In this document: one piece after another, positions 48,824-62,500 of the stretch | How positions within the stretch are numbered: position 1 is the first letter of the stretch | Layout: each line of letters opens with the position of its first letter | From: Paenibacillus dendritiformis | GTDB taxonomy: Bacteria > Bacillota > Bacilli > Paenibacillales > Paenibacillaceae | Reading direction: 5' to 3' | Assembly (NCBI RefSeq): GCF_021654795.1 | Contig: NZ_AP025344.1 | Location: forward strand, 3,038,501-3,102,500 | Length of the DNA: 64,000 bases | Position numbers and translations under genes: made by a program | The notes under the pieces: generated by a model | What the model saw: the letters and a program-made list of their open reading frames with translations, nothing else | The model's database searches: none | What the model was told of the DNA's origin: nothing

Positions 48824-50377
48824 TTTACTTCGTAAAGACTTCATCGCTTTAAAAGGCTCTCTTGGGATGATTATCATTTGTCTGGCCGTATTCAGTATTG
48901 CTTTTATCCCAAAACATGATATGTCTTTTTTTACTGTGGGCTTCACTGTCGCTATCGTCGCCGTTAATTTGAGTACGATGATAGATATCAGAAACCATAA
49001 CCATAAGTTTCTGGCTACACTGCCGATAAAGCGAAAGCATATTGTTCTTGCTAAATACATAACAACCATCATTGCTACGCTTTGTGGAGTCCTTGCTTCC
49101 TACGGGATTCACTGGCTCGTTACACTAGCATTCCCACAGCTTAACAAACCAGGCTATTCGATCTTGAGCTTATTCGTTCTAGAAGGAATGATGCTTGTTT
49201 TAATTTCGATTTATATGCCGCTCTTTTATACACTTAGTAAAAAAGGAACTGAAATTATTAATGCCGTATTTATTATAGCCCTGGTTGCTCTGATGAATCC
49301 TTTAGCTATGTTGATGAGCATGATGAACGATGACAGCTTTATCAGTCGTCAAATTTTATTTCTTATTTCAATCGGGATCTTGCTATTACTCATCGCTTCC
49401 TATTACTTAACTGTATATCTGTTCACTAGAAAGGACTTATAGGAGGCCGCGCAGTTGTATGGACAAGGTGATCAATAATAAGGAAGGGCTGGTCAAATGA
49501 AAGATAAGAAATGGATTCTTTTGATGCTCGCCGGATGGTCAACATTAGTCGTGAGTCTGTTCCTAGCTGGTCTTGCCGGTGATGCTGCTAACCAGTTGCT
49601 CGGCCTATCAGGAAATTCTCGAACGTTCGTTCAGGGTATTGTAATGAGCGGACTGGTTGTTCCGATAATTTTGTATTTGTATCCGCATGTCTATAAGATA
49701 ACGGGTGTTAAACCCAAACCGTCAGTATACTCCTGGAAAAGACTTCCTCACTTTATGACTGGGGTTCTCTTAGCCATTGCACTGGCTTCATTAGGGTTCA
49801 TCATAGCCAGTTCGCAAGGGTGGGTTGTCATTGAAAAATGGCATACCCCCGATCAGTGGCTTGCTGCGCTGCTTACCAATGTTATCGTTGCTTTTCTATA
49901 TGAAGCTTTACCAGAGGAATTAGGATTGCGAGGCATGCTGTATGATCTCTTGCGTCATCGATTCGCGGCTTGGCTAGCCGTTTTATTTCAAATTATTCTA
50001 TTTATACTTGTTCCTGTTACAGCTACCTGGCTTCAAGTGCTCTGTGGATTTCCTCCCGGAAACTCCATTAACGTCTTTTATGTCACATTAATTCTAAGCT
50101 TTGGAACATGTTTGCAGCTGCTCCGTCTATGGACCGGGAGCCTCTGGGCGTCGATTGGGTTTCACCTTGGCTACTTAGAAATCATCAGGTTTGTCATCTT
50201 CCCGCATCAATATGGCGGACCAGTCATAACCTTCCACGAATCCGTGCCTGGACTCGTCGGCTTGTTCACGATGATTATGATTATTATTGGAGGCATCATT
50301 GTATCACTCGCTATACTCGGTGCGAAGCGTTTTATACGGAGAAGAGATAATAGGGAGGAGGCCGCACCGTTATATGG
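48723..50377 (+). repeat. 22-base element present three times in the ABC operon
   Basis: AGGAGGCCGC followed by a variable CAGTTGTTTGG-like part occurs at 48723-48744 (inside the ATPase gene), 49441-49462 (just after the permease stop) and 50356-50377 (end of the CPBP gene). Copies 1 and 3 share about 32 bases and encode DNRQEAAQLFG and DNREEAAPLYG. This is a dispersed repeat: only the three positions named are repeated, not the whole span. Confidence 0.6.
48816..49442 (+). CDS. ABC-2-type permease
   Basis: 208 residues with six hydrophobic segments. The compact ABC2_membrane layout starts MLNLLRKDFIALKGSLG and has the loop LATLPIKRKHIVLAKY between helices 2 and 3, as in small ABC-2 permeases encoded after YtrA regulators. 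It would form the membrane channel for the ATPase just upstream, whose gene it overlaps by 8 bases. GGAGG lies within the end of the ATPase gene. Substrate unknown. Confidence 0.87.
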   Translation: MLNLLRKDFIALKGSLGMIIICLAVFSIAFIPKHDMSFFTVGFTVAIVAVNLSTMIDIRNHNHKFLATLPIKRKHIVLAKYITTIIATLCGVLASYGIHWLVTLAFPQLNKPGYSILSLFVLEGMMLVLISIYMPLFYTLSKKGTEIINAVFIIALVALMNPLAMLMSMMNDDSFISRQILFLISIGILLLLIASYYLTVYLFTRKDL

Positions 50378-50393
50378 CCGAAGCGACAGATGA
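49497..50393 (+). CDS. CPBP-family intramembrane protease-like protein
   Basis: 298 residues with about eight membrane helices and a CPBP motif EELGLR within ALPEELGLRGMLYD (about 140-153). The later conserved His appears as GFHLGYLE. ATG 49497 is the first clear start; a GGAAGG site precedes it. It is the fourth gene of the GntR/ABC operon, 54 bases after the permease. CPBP proteins next to ABC transporters often give self-protection or process peptides. The C-terminal RRDNREEAAPLYGRSDR resembles part of the upstream ATPase, which suggests a recombination scar. Confidence 0.82.
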   Translation: MKDKKWILLMLAGWSTLVVSLFLAGLAGDAANQLLGLSGNSRTFVQGIVMSGLVVPIILYLYPHVYKITGVKPKPSVYSWKRLPHFMTGVLLAIALASLGFIIASSQGWVVIEKWHTPDQWLAALLTNVIVAFLYEALPEELGLRGMLYDLLRHRFAAWLAVLFQIILFILVPVTATWLQVLCGFPPGNSINVFYVTLILSFGTCLQLLRLWTGSLWASIGFHLGYLEIIRFVIFPHQYGGPVITFHESVPGLVGLFTMIMIIIGGIIVSLAILGAKRFIRRRDNREEAAPLYGRSDR

Positions 50394-50458
50394 AAAAGGA
50401 GAGCCAGTGAAATGATAGAGACTGAGAAACGCATCATTTAATCTCAAATGGAAGTATA

Positions 50459-50497
50459 AAAAGGATGGTCTTCGAAAGCGTGAAGAGCATCCTTTTC
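50459..50497 (+). terminator. rho-independent terminator
   Basis: AAAAGGATG (50459-50467) pairs with CATCCTTTT, with an inner TCTTC/GAAGA stem; the T run is in the stem's right arm. It ends the ABC operon. Confidence 0.75.
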
Positions 50498-50570
50498 TGA
50501 CTATTATTTAGTTTAGCTAAGGCAAGTCGATAACGAGTTAAGTTCTTCATCTCTTCCATCTCTATAGCCA

Positions 50571-51365
50571 TTATGTGTGTTTAGGAAGTTTCTTTAGAAA
50601 TTGCTCAATTTCATCCATATAACCCGGTATTGTAATCTGTCTGGGAGCGAAGAGACTAATGAATAGTGCCCATTCGAATTCGCCGTTTGCTTGCTTAACA
50701 TGGAACGATCGGCATCAGGGAAGACAGCTACACTCAGCAGCTCAAGCTTTACGGTATCGCGATATACCCGTTCCGTCTCCTTCACATCGACCTGCATGTC
50801 TTCTTCGCCCAGGATCAATAGTACGGGGGTATTTACATTACGAAGATCATCAGTGGCATCCGACAAGAAATTTTTGCTTACAAATGTCCATCTGTCTTTT
50901 GACATGAGGTTATTTTCGCGAGCGATTTTGAGATACTCATCATAGGAAGCTTGTTTCTCCAAAAGCTTGCGCACTTGCCGGTCATACGACTCCTTGTCTT
51001 GAATCTCCGCTTCGGAGTATCCATCGTTTTTCATTTCAATGGGTGTATAGTATTGTCCTTGACTTAACCAATTAATGGCGGGCGATAGAAGGAGGCTAAA
51101 TGCGAGCGATTCCTTCTTGGCACTCTTGGGAATAACCCAACCCTCTTGGCTTGCTCCCCAAACCCCGGTTTGCTTCTCGTCAATCATCGGCTGCTGTTTT
51201 GCCCATGCAATGGCCTGACGGGCTTCTTCCACACGATCATCTATACTCTGTTGCAACCAGTTGCCTTCCGACCCGTTAATTCCTCTTTTATTAAGGCGTA
51301 ACCAAGGGATGCTAACCGCTCCCACAGCGGCTTATAGCTATCATCGTGGGAGGCTTCGCCAACTT
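50571..51365 (-). pseudogene. alpha/beta hydrolase pseudogene
   Basis: The remains of a dipeptidyl-peptidase/dienelactone-hydrolase-like enzyme on the minus strand. The N-terminal signal and first strands are missing. The visible part begins DDSYKPLWERLASLGYA (about 51360-51305), then shifts frame into KRGINGSEGNWLQQ. The nucleophile elbow survives as WGASQEGW, and the acid strand as VLLILGEEDMQV. Near the 3' end another shift replaces the natural end PGYMDEIEQFLKKLPKHT (stop at 50571-50573). At least two frameshifts plus 5' truncation make it non-functional. Confidence 0.75.
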
Positions 51366-51402
51366 CGACCATCGTGAAGGGGCATTATGAATTAGAGGAA
51401 TA

Positions 51403-51874
51403 ACCCGAGAAGATTTTCAGGAAAACTTTATGTGAATGGATCAGAAGTTGGATTGACTAGAACAGGGAGAAGTAATCCAGACTTCCAATTGAAATCTAAT
51501 CCGTTCCCTACAGACAATATTCAGTCCATTGATCTTGAATTGAAGAGTATCAGAAAATACAAGAACCCATCTCGCTTGCGTCACCATCCGATCGATCCAT
51601 TAAAGTAGGTGATGAAAAGTTATGGATTCGAAGCGTTACGAAAAACCCATACAGGCTATGATATCGTCATTGCCAGAAAACAGTTTACGTTCTTGGAAAC
51701 GGACAATTTATCCACACAAGCTTACAGTGGGATTTGAAGAACGGCAACATTCTATGGGAGCAGACGTATTCTTTTAACGCTACGGACAAACCGGAGTTCC
51801 TGCTGCTGGACGGATTCCAATATATTAAAACCTACAATAAGAAAATATCGATTCCTGTAGATAGCGAAAAATAA
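51403..51874 (+). pseudogene. remnant resembling a DUF4179/DUF5643 anti-sigma-type protein
   Basis: Broken open stretches on the plus strand: RRFSGKLYVNGSEVGLTRTG, SVKVGDEKLWIRSVTKN with TGYDIVIARKQFTFLETD, and VHLQWDLKNGNILWEQ with FLLLDGFQYIKTYNKKISIPV, ending at TAA 51872. They are separated by frame changes and stops. The segments resemble extracellular beta domains of DUF4179/DUF5643-type proteins, which act as anti-sigma factors. No start codon or sigma-factor gene remains. Identification is tentative. Confidence 0.5.
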
Positions 51875-51883
51875 AATCTTGTC

Positions 51884-51935
51884 ACCCGGAAGATAGACAC
51901 TTTTGAAAAGAGTGGCTGTTCTCCGGGTTTATTTT
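51884..51935 (+). terminator. terminator-like hairpin
   Basis: ACCCGGA (51884-51890) pairs with TCCGGGT (51922-51928), with partial inner pairing, followed by TTATTTT. Confidence 0.6.
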
Positions 51936-52032
51936 AATAAAATATAGTAATCGTATTGTACAGCATTTGTTTTTCAACTTATTTTTTTTGTTCATTAGTG
52001 CTTTATGAGCAAAAGTATCAAGTAAAAAATGT

Positions 52033-52060
52033 ACGTTGAACTACTTACCTGCATAAAATA
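52033..52060 (+). promoter_or_regulatory. sigma-K-like promoter of the collagen-like glycoprotein
   Basis: AC (52033-52034), 17 bases and CATAAAATA (52052-52060), fitting the sigma-K consensus AC and CATAnnnTA. Exosporium and outer-coat genes are classical sigma-K targets, consistent with the BclA-like product. Confidence 0.6.
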
Positions 52061-52094
52061 TTAGAAACGGTGAGAAATTATGATACTTTTTTAA

Positions 52095-55469
<3,375 letters not shown>

Positions 55470-55474
55470 GAAAT

Positions 55475-55511
55475 AAGCGGCTAGTCCTTAGCGGGGCTGG
55501 CCGCTTTTTTT
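55475..55511 (+). terminator. rho-independent terminator
   Basis: AAGCGGCTAGTCC pairs imperfectly with GGGGCTGGCCGCTT, followed by a T run, directly after the collagen gene. Confidence 0.85.
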
Positions 55512-55598
55512 GGGCGTAACGTTTATAGAGAAAATAAAGGAGAAATAAAGCTCACATGGGCAGTTCCCCCAGAATATACCTGTAATGAGGTGAGTAAT

Positions 55599-56708
55599 TT
55601 GATTTCCATTAGTCTATGTATGATTGTAAAAAACGAAGAGGGTAGTATTGCTCGATGCTTGAGTTCCGTTCAGGATATCGTTGACGAAATCATTATTGTA
55701 GACACAGGATCGACCGACGGCACCAAGGAAATTGTACGTAAGTATACAGATCAAATTTTTGATTTCGTATGGATTGATGATTTCGCAGCGGCACGTAATT
55801 ATGCTTTCAGTTGCGCTACAAAAGACTATATCTTTTGGTTGGACGCGGATGACATATTAAAAGATGAAGACCGTAAGAAATTCTCCACTCTAAAAGGGGG
55901 ACTCGATCAATCCGTTGATTCTGTTACGATGGATTATCATTTGGCTTTCGATGAATTTGGTAACGTGACTTCAAGCGTTAGACGTAACCGTCTTGTAAAG
56001 AGGAGAAATAAATTCCGGTGGATCGGTGCCGTTCACGAATACCTCGAAGTTTGGGGTAACATTTTGAATAGTGATGTTGCCATCACACATAGCAGACTCC
56101 ACCATGATAGCGACAGAAATCTTAGAATTTACCAAAAACGTTTGCTCCACGGCGAAGAATTTTCGCCAAGGGATTTATATTACTTTGCAAATGAACTCGT
56201 TGATCACCAGATGTACCAACAAGCAATATGTTATTACGAAAAATTTCTGGCCACGGGAAAGGGATGGATCGAAGATAATATTGCTGCCTGCGGGAAGTTA
56301 GCGGACTGTTATCACGAGCTCGGTAATCGGGAACAGGAACTGGCATCTTCTTTGCGCTCCTTTCAATATGGTAGTCCCCGCGCCGAATTTTGTTGCCGCT
56401 TGGGATTTCATTTCTTGCAGCAGGAGGACATTCGAACAGCGATATTCTGGTATAAGGTGGCCACCCAACTCGAACAGTCGAGAGACAACTGGGGGTTTCT
56501 CAATCCTGTATGCTCGACCTGGCTGCCCCACCTTCAGCTTTGCGTATGTTACGACCGAATTGGTGAATACGAATTAGCCCACTATCATAATGAGATTGCC
56601 TGCAGCTACCGTCCGACCGACCCAAGAGTCATGCAAAATAAAAGGTATTTGGAATCTGTCTTAAGCAATTACGACAAGGTAAAGGCCGGAGGGGATCGTT
56701 ATGAATGA
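55599..56708 (+). CDS. GT2-family glycosyltransferase with C-terminal TPR-like region
   Basis: 369 residues. The GT-A domain of family 2 (about 1-220) begins ISLCMIVKNEEGSIARCLSSV and has IIIVDTGSTDGT and the metal/nucleotide DXD as FWLDADD. The C-terminal part (about 200-369) is made of TPR-like helices (YFANELVDHQMYQQAICYYEKFL). Such enzymes glycosylate protein or start O-glycans on exosporium collagen proteins. TTG 55599 is chosen because GAGGTG ends 6 bases before it; GTG 55590 overlaps that site. It overlaps the next glycosyltransferase by 8 bases and lies 130 bases after the GXT collagen gene, its likely target. Confidence 0.88.
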   Translation: MISISLCMIVKNEEGSIARCLSSVQDIVDEIIIVDTGSTDGTKEIVRKYTDQIFDFVWIDDFAAARNYAFSCATKDYIFWLDADDILKDEDRKKFSTLKGGLDQSVDSVTMDYHLAFDEFGNVTSSVRRNRLVKRRNKFRWIGAVHEYLEVWGNILNSDVAITHSRLHHDSDRNLRIYQKRLLHGEEFSPRDLYYFANELVDHQMYQQAICYYEKFLATGKGWIEDNIAACGKLADCYHELGNREQELASSLRSFQYGSPRAEFCCRLGFHFLQQEDIRTAIFWYKVATQLEQSRDNWGFLNPVCSTWLPHLQLCVCYDRIGEYELAHYHNEIACSYRPTDPRVMQNKRYLESVLSNYDKVKAGGDRYE

Positions 56709-58281
56709 CAAAACGCGTGTGTTAATAGGAAGTCCCGTCCATCAAAAACCGGCCATTTTACGCGAATTTTTAATCTCTTTGCATCGTTTAAGGCAGGAAC
56801 ATATCGAATTCGGATATTTATTTATAGACGATAACCGGGATGAACGTGCAAGTGAAATGCTTCGAGATTTCGCTAAGGCGGTGGACCATGTTGCGGTGCT
56901 GACATCCGGGAAAGGGGATGAGTATTTTCGTAACGAAACCACACATTTTTGGAACGAGCAACTTATTTGGAAAGTGGCAGAATTTAAAAATACCATGATA
57001 CAACATGCCATTGATGAACAGTACGATTATTTGTTTCTCGTCGATTCCGATTTGCTGCTGCATCCCAGAACGGTTGAACAACTGGTCGCTACGGGGAAAG
57101 ATATCGTGTCAGAAATTTTTTGGACCTCATGGCAGTCGGATTCAGCGCCTCAGCCCCAAGTATGGCTTCGTGACGAGTACACGCAGTGGGAACAGCAACG
57201 GGGTGAGGATTTAAGCGATGAGGACATCGCCGTCCGTTACGATCAATTTATTACTCAATTAAAGGTTCCGGGGGTATATGAGGTAGGAGGGCTAGGAGCC
57301 TGTACTCTTATCAGTCGTCATGCATTAGTCGCCGGAGTGAACTTCAAGCCTATTAAGAACCTTTCCTTTTGGGGGGAAGATCGTCATTTCTGTGTTCGTG
57401 CCGCTGCAATCGGGTTTTCGTTATATGTTGACACTCATTTTCCAGCTTATCATATTTATCGGGAATCTGATCTTGATGCGGCAGAAAGGTTCAAACACGC
57501 GACTTGTGACCATACCAAAAAGCAGGATATAGGGTTTTTATCCAAAAGCATTGTTCAAATGATAGAATCCCCGATAAAACAAGCACGGGATAAATTGACA
57601 TTGACGATGGTGGTAAAGAACGAGGAGAAACGGTATTTGAAGCAAGTACTGGAGGAACACCGGAAATATATCGATGAGGCGGTGATTATCGATGACGGCA
57701 GCGAAGATAACACGGTTGACGTTTGTCTCGACGCGCTCCAGGGGATACCCGTTAGGCTGGTAAGGAATGAGGTGTCAAAGTTTAACAACGAAGTCGATTT
57801 GCGAAAGCAACAATGGGAGGAAACAGTGAAAACAGAGCCCGATTGGATTTTGAATCTCGATGCGGATGAAATATTTGAGGACCGCTTCGCGAGTGAGATT
57901 CAACAACTGCTACAGCAAGACGAAGTCGACTTATTTTGTTTTCGGCTCTTCGATTTTTGGAACGAAACCCATTACAGGGAGGACCATCTTTGGCGATCGC
58001 ACTTGACCTATCGTCCGTTTTTGTTCCGTTACCGTTCTGATTTTGTATACAAATGGAAGGAGACTCCGCTGCATTGCGGGCGGATCCCTGAGAATGTATT
58101 CGAGCTTCCCCACCGTTTATCGGAGCTTCGATTGAAGCACTTTGGATGGTCTAAACCCGAAGACCGTCTTGAAAAATACAAAAGATATATGCTGCTCGAT
58201 CCGGAAGCGAAATATGGATGGATGGAGCAGTATCTATCCATATTGGATGAAAATCCGAACCTGATTCGATGGATCGAATAA
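56701..58281 (+). CDS. two-domain glycosyltransferase
   Basis: 526 residues with two GT-A domains. The first (about 1-270) starts RVLIGSPVHQKPAILREFLISL, has YLFLVDSDLLLHP (DXD) and the closing GGLGACTLISRHAL...SFWGEDRHFC, as in Anp1-like transferases. The second (about 300-526) is family-2-like, with LTMVVKNEEKRYLKQVLEEH, AVIIDDGSEDNT and WILNLDADEIFED. It could add two sugars in sequence, or one half may be inactive. It overlaps the upstream transferase, so the pair is co-translated. It probably extends the glycan on the Thr-rich collagen protein. Confidence 0.88.
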   Translation: MNDKTRVLIGSPVHQKPAILREFLISLHRLRQEHIEFGYLFIDDNRDERASEMLRDFAKAVDHVAVLTSGKGDEYFRNETTHFWNEQLIWKVAEFKNTMIQHAIDEQYDYLFLVDSDLLLHPRTVEQLVATGKDIVSEIFWTSWQSDSAPQPQVWLRDEYTQWEQQRGEDLSDEDIAVRYDQFITQLKVPGVYEVGGLGACTLISRHALVAGVNFKPIKNLSFWGEDRHFCVRAAAIGFSLYVDTHFPAYHIYRESDLDAAERFKHATCDHTKKQDIGFLSKSIVQMIESPIKQARDKLTLTMVVKNEEKRYLKQVLEEHRKYIDEAVIIDDGSEDNTVDVCLDALQGIPVRLVRNEVSKFNNEVDLRKQQWEETVKTEPDWILNLDADEIFEDRFASEIQQLLQQDEVDLFCFRLFDFWNETHYREDHLWRSHLTYRPFLFRYRSDFVYKWKETPLHCGRIPENVFELPHRLSELRLKHFGWSKPEDRLEKYKRYMLLDPEAKYGWMEQYLSILDENPNLIRWIE

Positions 58282-58299
58282 GGAAAAGAGACGCTTGAT

Positions 58300-58338
58300 A
58301 TGAAGATTGTTCTTACCATGCCTGTATTGACGCGGTGA
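58300..58338 (+). pseudogene. 12-codon stump of a possible third glycosyltransferase
   Basis: ATG 58300 reads MKIVLTMPVLTR and stops. It has AGGAAAAGAG upstream and follows the two transferases by 18 bases. The peptide looks like the first strand of a GT4-type glycosyltransferase (typically MKIxxxMPxLxxGG). The body of the gene is absent. The next 350 bases (58339-58690) contain no recognisable gene. Confidence 0.4.
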
Positions 58339-58689
58339 ATGGCACACCTTAACCTCTAAACGGAAAAGCTGGCGCACTCGTTATCAAAATGAATCTCGAT
58401 GGTGGTAGCCGGGAGAACGAGGGTGGCTTAGGGGCGCATATCCCGTCAAAAAAACTGTTCTCTTACTACCGTCCAATGACCATTTTTGAGCTGGTAGAGG
58501 CTTTTGACCTTGCACTACAAGCTAAGCTATGGGTTTGGAAGACATGTGGGAATTCCGGTGAATCGAGTCAAGAAGGTTATTATGCAGCCAGTAGTAGGAG
58601 TTACGTGGCAAAGGGATTTAGCGTAATACAAGCCTTTATAGCACGAAACGTAACATACGGGAGAACGTTCAGCACGGAGAGGAAGGTTT

Positions 58690-59150
58690 TGAATGGTAGG
58701 ATTCCTCACATTGTCAATCCTCAGCAAGTTAAATGATCAAAGGCACGCAGTTGAGTAAGGTTAAAACAGATGCAGCAGATGCTTGGCATTTGGCAGAACT
58801 GTACTACCGTGGGGACGTTAAAGCACACCGTGAGGGGGAAGAATCCTACACGGAGCTTTAGCAGCACTTGACGAGGCAAGATGAGTTTGAAACTGTGATG
58901 TACATGCAGGCTAAGTTAAATAGCAGGGCATTACTTGAACAAGTATTTCCAGAGTTCGTCGGATTATTTCACAATCTATGCAACAACGTCATGAAAGTGC
59001 TAGAGCGATGCATGGAGAAGACACAGGAATGTCCACGAGCTCACCTGTACATGTGTCGGTAAATCCCATTCGAAAAGATGGATTGCGGAGAAAACAGAAC
59101 GGCTCAAAAACTCATGCTGGTCTGGAACACCCAAGTTAGAAGCTTAGCCC
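58690..59150 (+). pseudogene. IS110-family transposase remnant
   Basis: Broken frames that read together as the N-terminal DEDD part of an IS110-type transposase: GRIPHIVNPQQVK, then SKVKTDAADAWHLAELYYRGD (the conserved Asp-containing block), then QHLTRQ...MYMQAKLNSRALLEQVFPEF, then VGKSHSKRWIAEKTERLKN. Frameshifts and stops separate the blocks. The C-terminal domain and the element ends are missing. It marks past insertion beside the glycosyltransferase locus. Confidence 0.75.
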
Positions 59151-59472
59151 AGAGCATAGCACTGACTAGCATGGTCTCATTGCAATATCGTGGTTTAGGC
59201 GGGACTAATCGCGTAGTTTCGGGTTCCTGACACCCACCAAAACGGAGTCGTGATTATAAAGCTTCGGTATTATCGGGTGTTGACAGGTGGCATTGGGATT
59301 TTTTAACCCAGTCAGGTTTGTCTGAAACGACAAAAAATACCGGGGAAGAAATCTCTTTTTTATCGCGTCAATTTAAGATCAGGAACGTATAAAGGATGCA
59401 CATATCATTTTTCGAGTGATCAAGGTATTAGAATTGAACATGGTATATCCCTCGCTTTTTTACAGTTTCCAG
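59151..59472. other. degraded stretch between IS110 remnant and second collagen gene
   Basis: No intact gene. The only coding-like piece is a plus-strand tail of about 45 codons (59345-59483) reading SLFYRVNLRSGTYKGCTYHFSSDQGIRIEHGISLAF, with no start. It may be the end of a lost spore-surface or phage-type protein. Confidence 0.4.
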
Positions 59473-59479
59473 CTATAGG

Positions 59480-59515
59480 TTAAAAAAGAAGCTGCCGAGA
59501 GAAGCCCTCGGCAGC
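59480..59515 (-). terminator. terminator of the second collagen gene
   Basis: On the minus strand GCTGCCGAG-GGCTTCT-CTCGGCAGC is followed by TTCTTTTTT, 70 bases after the collagen stop codon. Confidence 0.85.
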
Positions 59516-59584
59516 CAGGTTATATTCGCGGAACTTATCTGTTGTAAATAAAGCTCATTATTGCATGGGTGCGTCAATTTTGCC

Positions 59585-62500
59585 CTAAAGCAGCCCTTGA
59601 GGCCCCTGTGGTCCCTGAGGTCCTTGAGCGCCAGTCGCCCCTTGAGGTCCTTGGTCACCCTGAGGTCCTTGAGCGCCAGTTGCTCCTTGAGGTCCCTGAT
59701 CGCCTTGCGGTCCTTGGTCGCCCTGAGGTCCTTGAGCGCCAGTCGCCCCTTGAGGTCCCTGATCGCCTTGCGGTCCTTGGTCACCCTGAGGTCCTTGAGC
59801 GCCGGTTGCTCCTTGAGGTCCCTGATCGCCTTGTGGTCCTTGGTCGCCCTGAGGTCCTTGAGCGCCAGTTGCTCCTTGAGGTCCCTGATCGCCTTGCGGT
59901 CCTTGGTCGCCCTGAGGTCCTTGAGCGCCAGTTGCTCCTTGAGGTCCCTGATCGCCTTGTGGTCCTTGGTCGCCCTGAGGTCCTTGAGCGCCAGTTGCTC
60001 CTTGAGGTCCCTGATCGCCTTGTGGTCCTTGAGCGCCGATTGCTCCTTGAGGTCCCTGATCGCCTTGCGGTCCTTGGTCGCCCTGAGGTCCTTGAGCGCC
60101 AGTTGCTCCTTGAGGTCCCTGATCGCCTTGCGGTCCTTGGTCGCCCTGAGGTCCTTGAGCGCCAGTAGCTCCTTGAGGTCCCTGATCGCCTTGTGGTCCT
60201 TGAGCGCCGGTTGCTCCTTGAGGTCCTTGATCACCCTGAGGTCCTTGAGCGCCGGTTGCTCCTTGAGGTCCTTGGTCACCCTGAGGTCCTTGAGCGCCAG
60301 TCGCCCCTTGAGGTCCTTGATCACCCTGAGGTCCTTGAGCGCCAGTCGCCCCTTGAGGTCCTTGATCACCCTGAGGTCCTTGAGCGCCAGTTGCTCCTTG
60401 AGGTCCCTGATCGCCTTGTGGTCCTTGGTCACCCTGAGGTCCTTGAGCGCCAGTCGCCCCTTGAGGTCCTTGATCACCCTGAGGTCCTTGAGCGCCAGTT
60501 GCTCCTTGAGGTCCCTGATCGCCTTGCGGTCCTTGGTCGCCCTGAGGTCCTTGAGCGCCAGTTGCTCCTTGAGGTCCCTGATCGCCTTGCGGTCCTTGGT
60601 CACCCTGAGGTCCTTGAGCGCCAGTTGCTCCTTGAGGTCCCTGATCGCCTTGCGGTCCTTGGTCGCCCTGAGGTCCTTGAGCGCCAGTTGCTCCTTGAGG
60701 TCCCTGATCGCCTTGCGGTCCTTGGTCACCCTGAGGTCCTTGAGCGCCAGTCGCTCCTTGAGGTCCCTGATCGCCTTGCGGTCCTTGGTCGCCCTGAGGT
60801 CCTTGAGCGCCAGTTGCTCCTTGAGGTCCCTGATCGCCTTGCGGTCCTTGGTCGCCCTGAGGTCCTTGAGCGCCAGTTGCTCCTTGAGGTCCCTGATCGC
60901 CTTGTGGTCCTTGAGCGCCGGTTGCTCCTTGAGGTCCCTGATCGCCTTGCGGTCCTTGGTCTCCTTGAGGTCCTTGAGCGCCAGTTGCTCCTTGAGGTCC
61001 CTGATCGCCTTGTGGTCCTTGGTCGCCCTGAGGTCCTTGAGCGCCAGTTGCTCCTTGAGGTCCCTGATCGCCTTGTGGTCCTTGGTCGCCCTGAGGTCCT
61101 TGAGCGCCAGTTGCTCCTTGAGGTCCCTGATCGCCTTGCGGTCCTTGGTCACCCTGAGGTCCTTGAGCGCCAGTCGCTCCTTGAGGTCCCTGATCGCCTT
61201 GCGGTCCTTGAGCGCCGGTTGCTCCTTGAGGTCCCTGATCGCCTTGCGGTCCTTGGTCGCCCTGAGGTCCTTGAGCGCCAGTTGCTCCTTGAGGTCCCTG
61301 ATCGCCTTGAGGTCCTTGGTCGCCCTGAGGTCCTTGAGCGCCGGTTGCTCCTTGAGGTCCCTGATCGCCTTGTGGTCCTTGGTCGCCCTGAGGTCCTTGA
61401 GCGCCAGTTGCTCCTTGAGGTCCCTGATCGCCTTGCGGTCCTTGGTCACCCTGAGGTCCTTGAGCGCCAGTCGCTCCTTGAGGTCCCTGATCGCCTTGCG
61501 GTCCTTGAGCGCCGGTTGCTCCTTGAGGTCCCTGATCGCCTTGCGGTCCTTGGTCGCCCTGAGGTCCTTGAGCGCCAGTTGCTCCTTGAGGTCCCTGATC
61601 GCCTTGCGGTCCTTGGTCGCCCTGAGGTCCTTGAGCGCCGGTTGCTCCTTGAGGTCCCTGATCGCCTTGCGGTCCTTGGTCGCCCTGAGGTCCTTGAGCG
61701 CCAGTTGCTCCTTGAGGTCCCTGATCGCCTTGTGGTCCTTGAGCGCCGGTTGCTCCTTGAGGTCCCTGATCGCCTTGTGGTCCTTGAGCGCCGGTTGCTC
61801 CTTGAGGTCCCTGATCGCCTTGTGGTCCTTGAGCGCCGGTTGCTCCTTGAGGTCCTTGGTCACCCTGAGGTCCTTGAGCGCCAGTCGCCCCTTGAGGTCC
61901 CTGATCGCCTTGCGGTCCTTGGTCGCCCTGAGGTCCTTGAGCGCCAGTTGCTCCTTGAGGTCCCTGATCGCCTTGCGGTCCTTGGTCACCCTGAGGTCCT
62001 TGAGCGCCAGTCGCTCCTTGAGGTCCCTGATCGCCTTGCGGTCCTTGGTCGCCCTGAGGTCCTTGAGCGCCAGTTGCTCCTTGAGGTCCCTGATCGCCTT
62101 GCGGTCCTTGGTCGCCCTGAGGTCCTTGAGCGCCAGTTGCTCCTTGAGGTCCCTGATCGCCTTGTGGTCCTTGGTCTCCCTGAGGTCCTTGAGCGCCGGT
62201 TGCTCCTTGAGGTCCCTGATCGCCTTGCGGTCCTTGGTCGCCCTGAGGTCCTTGAGCGCCAGTCGCCCCTTGAGGTCCTTGATCACCCTGAGGTCCTTGA
62301 GCGCCGGTTGCTCCTTGAGGTCCCTGATCGCCTTGCGGTCCTTGGTCGCCCTGAGGTCCTTGAGCGCCAGTTGCTCCTTGAGGTCCCTGATCGCCTTGCG
62401 GTCCTTGGTCGCCCTGAGGTCCTTGAGCGCCAGTTGCTCCTTGAGGTCCCTGATCGCCTTGCGGTCCTTGGTCACCCTGAGGTCCTTGAGGTCCTTGGTC

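Noticed and set aside
58389..58736. 115-codon open frame after the glycosyltransferases
   Set aside because: Its end (HIVNPQQVK) belongs to the IS110 remnant and the rest has no recognisable domain or start signal.
59590..62480. CRISPR-like regular repeats
   Set aside because: Units are contiguous, in-frame and nearly identical throughout, without unique spacers; no cas genes are near.
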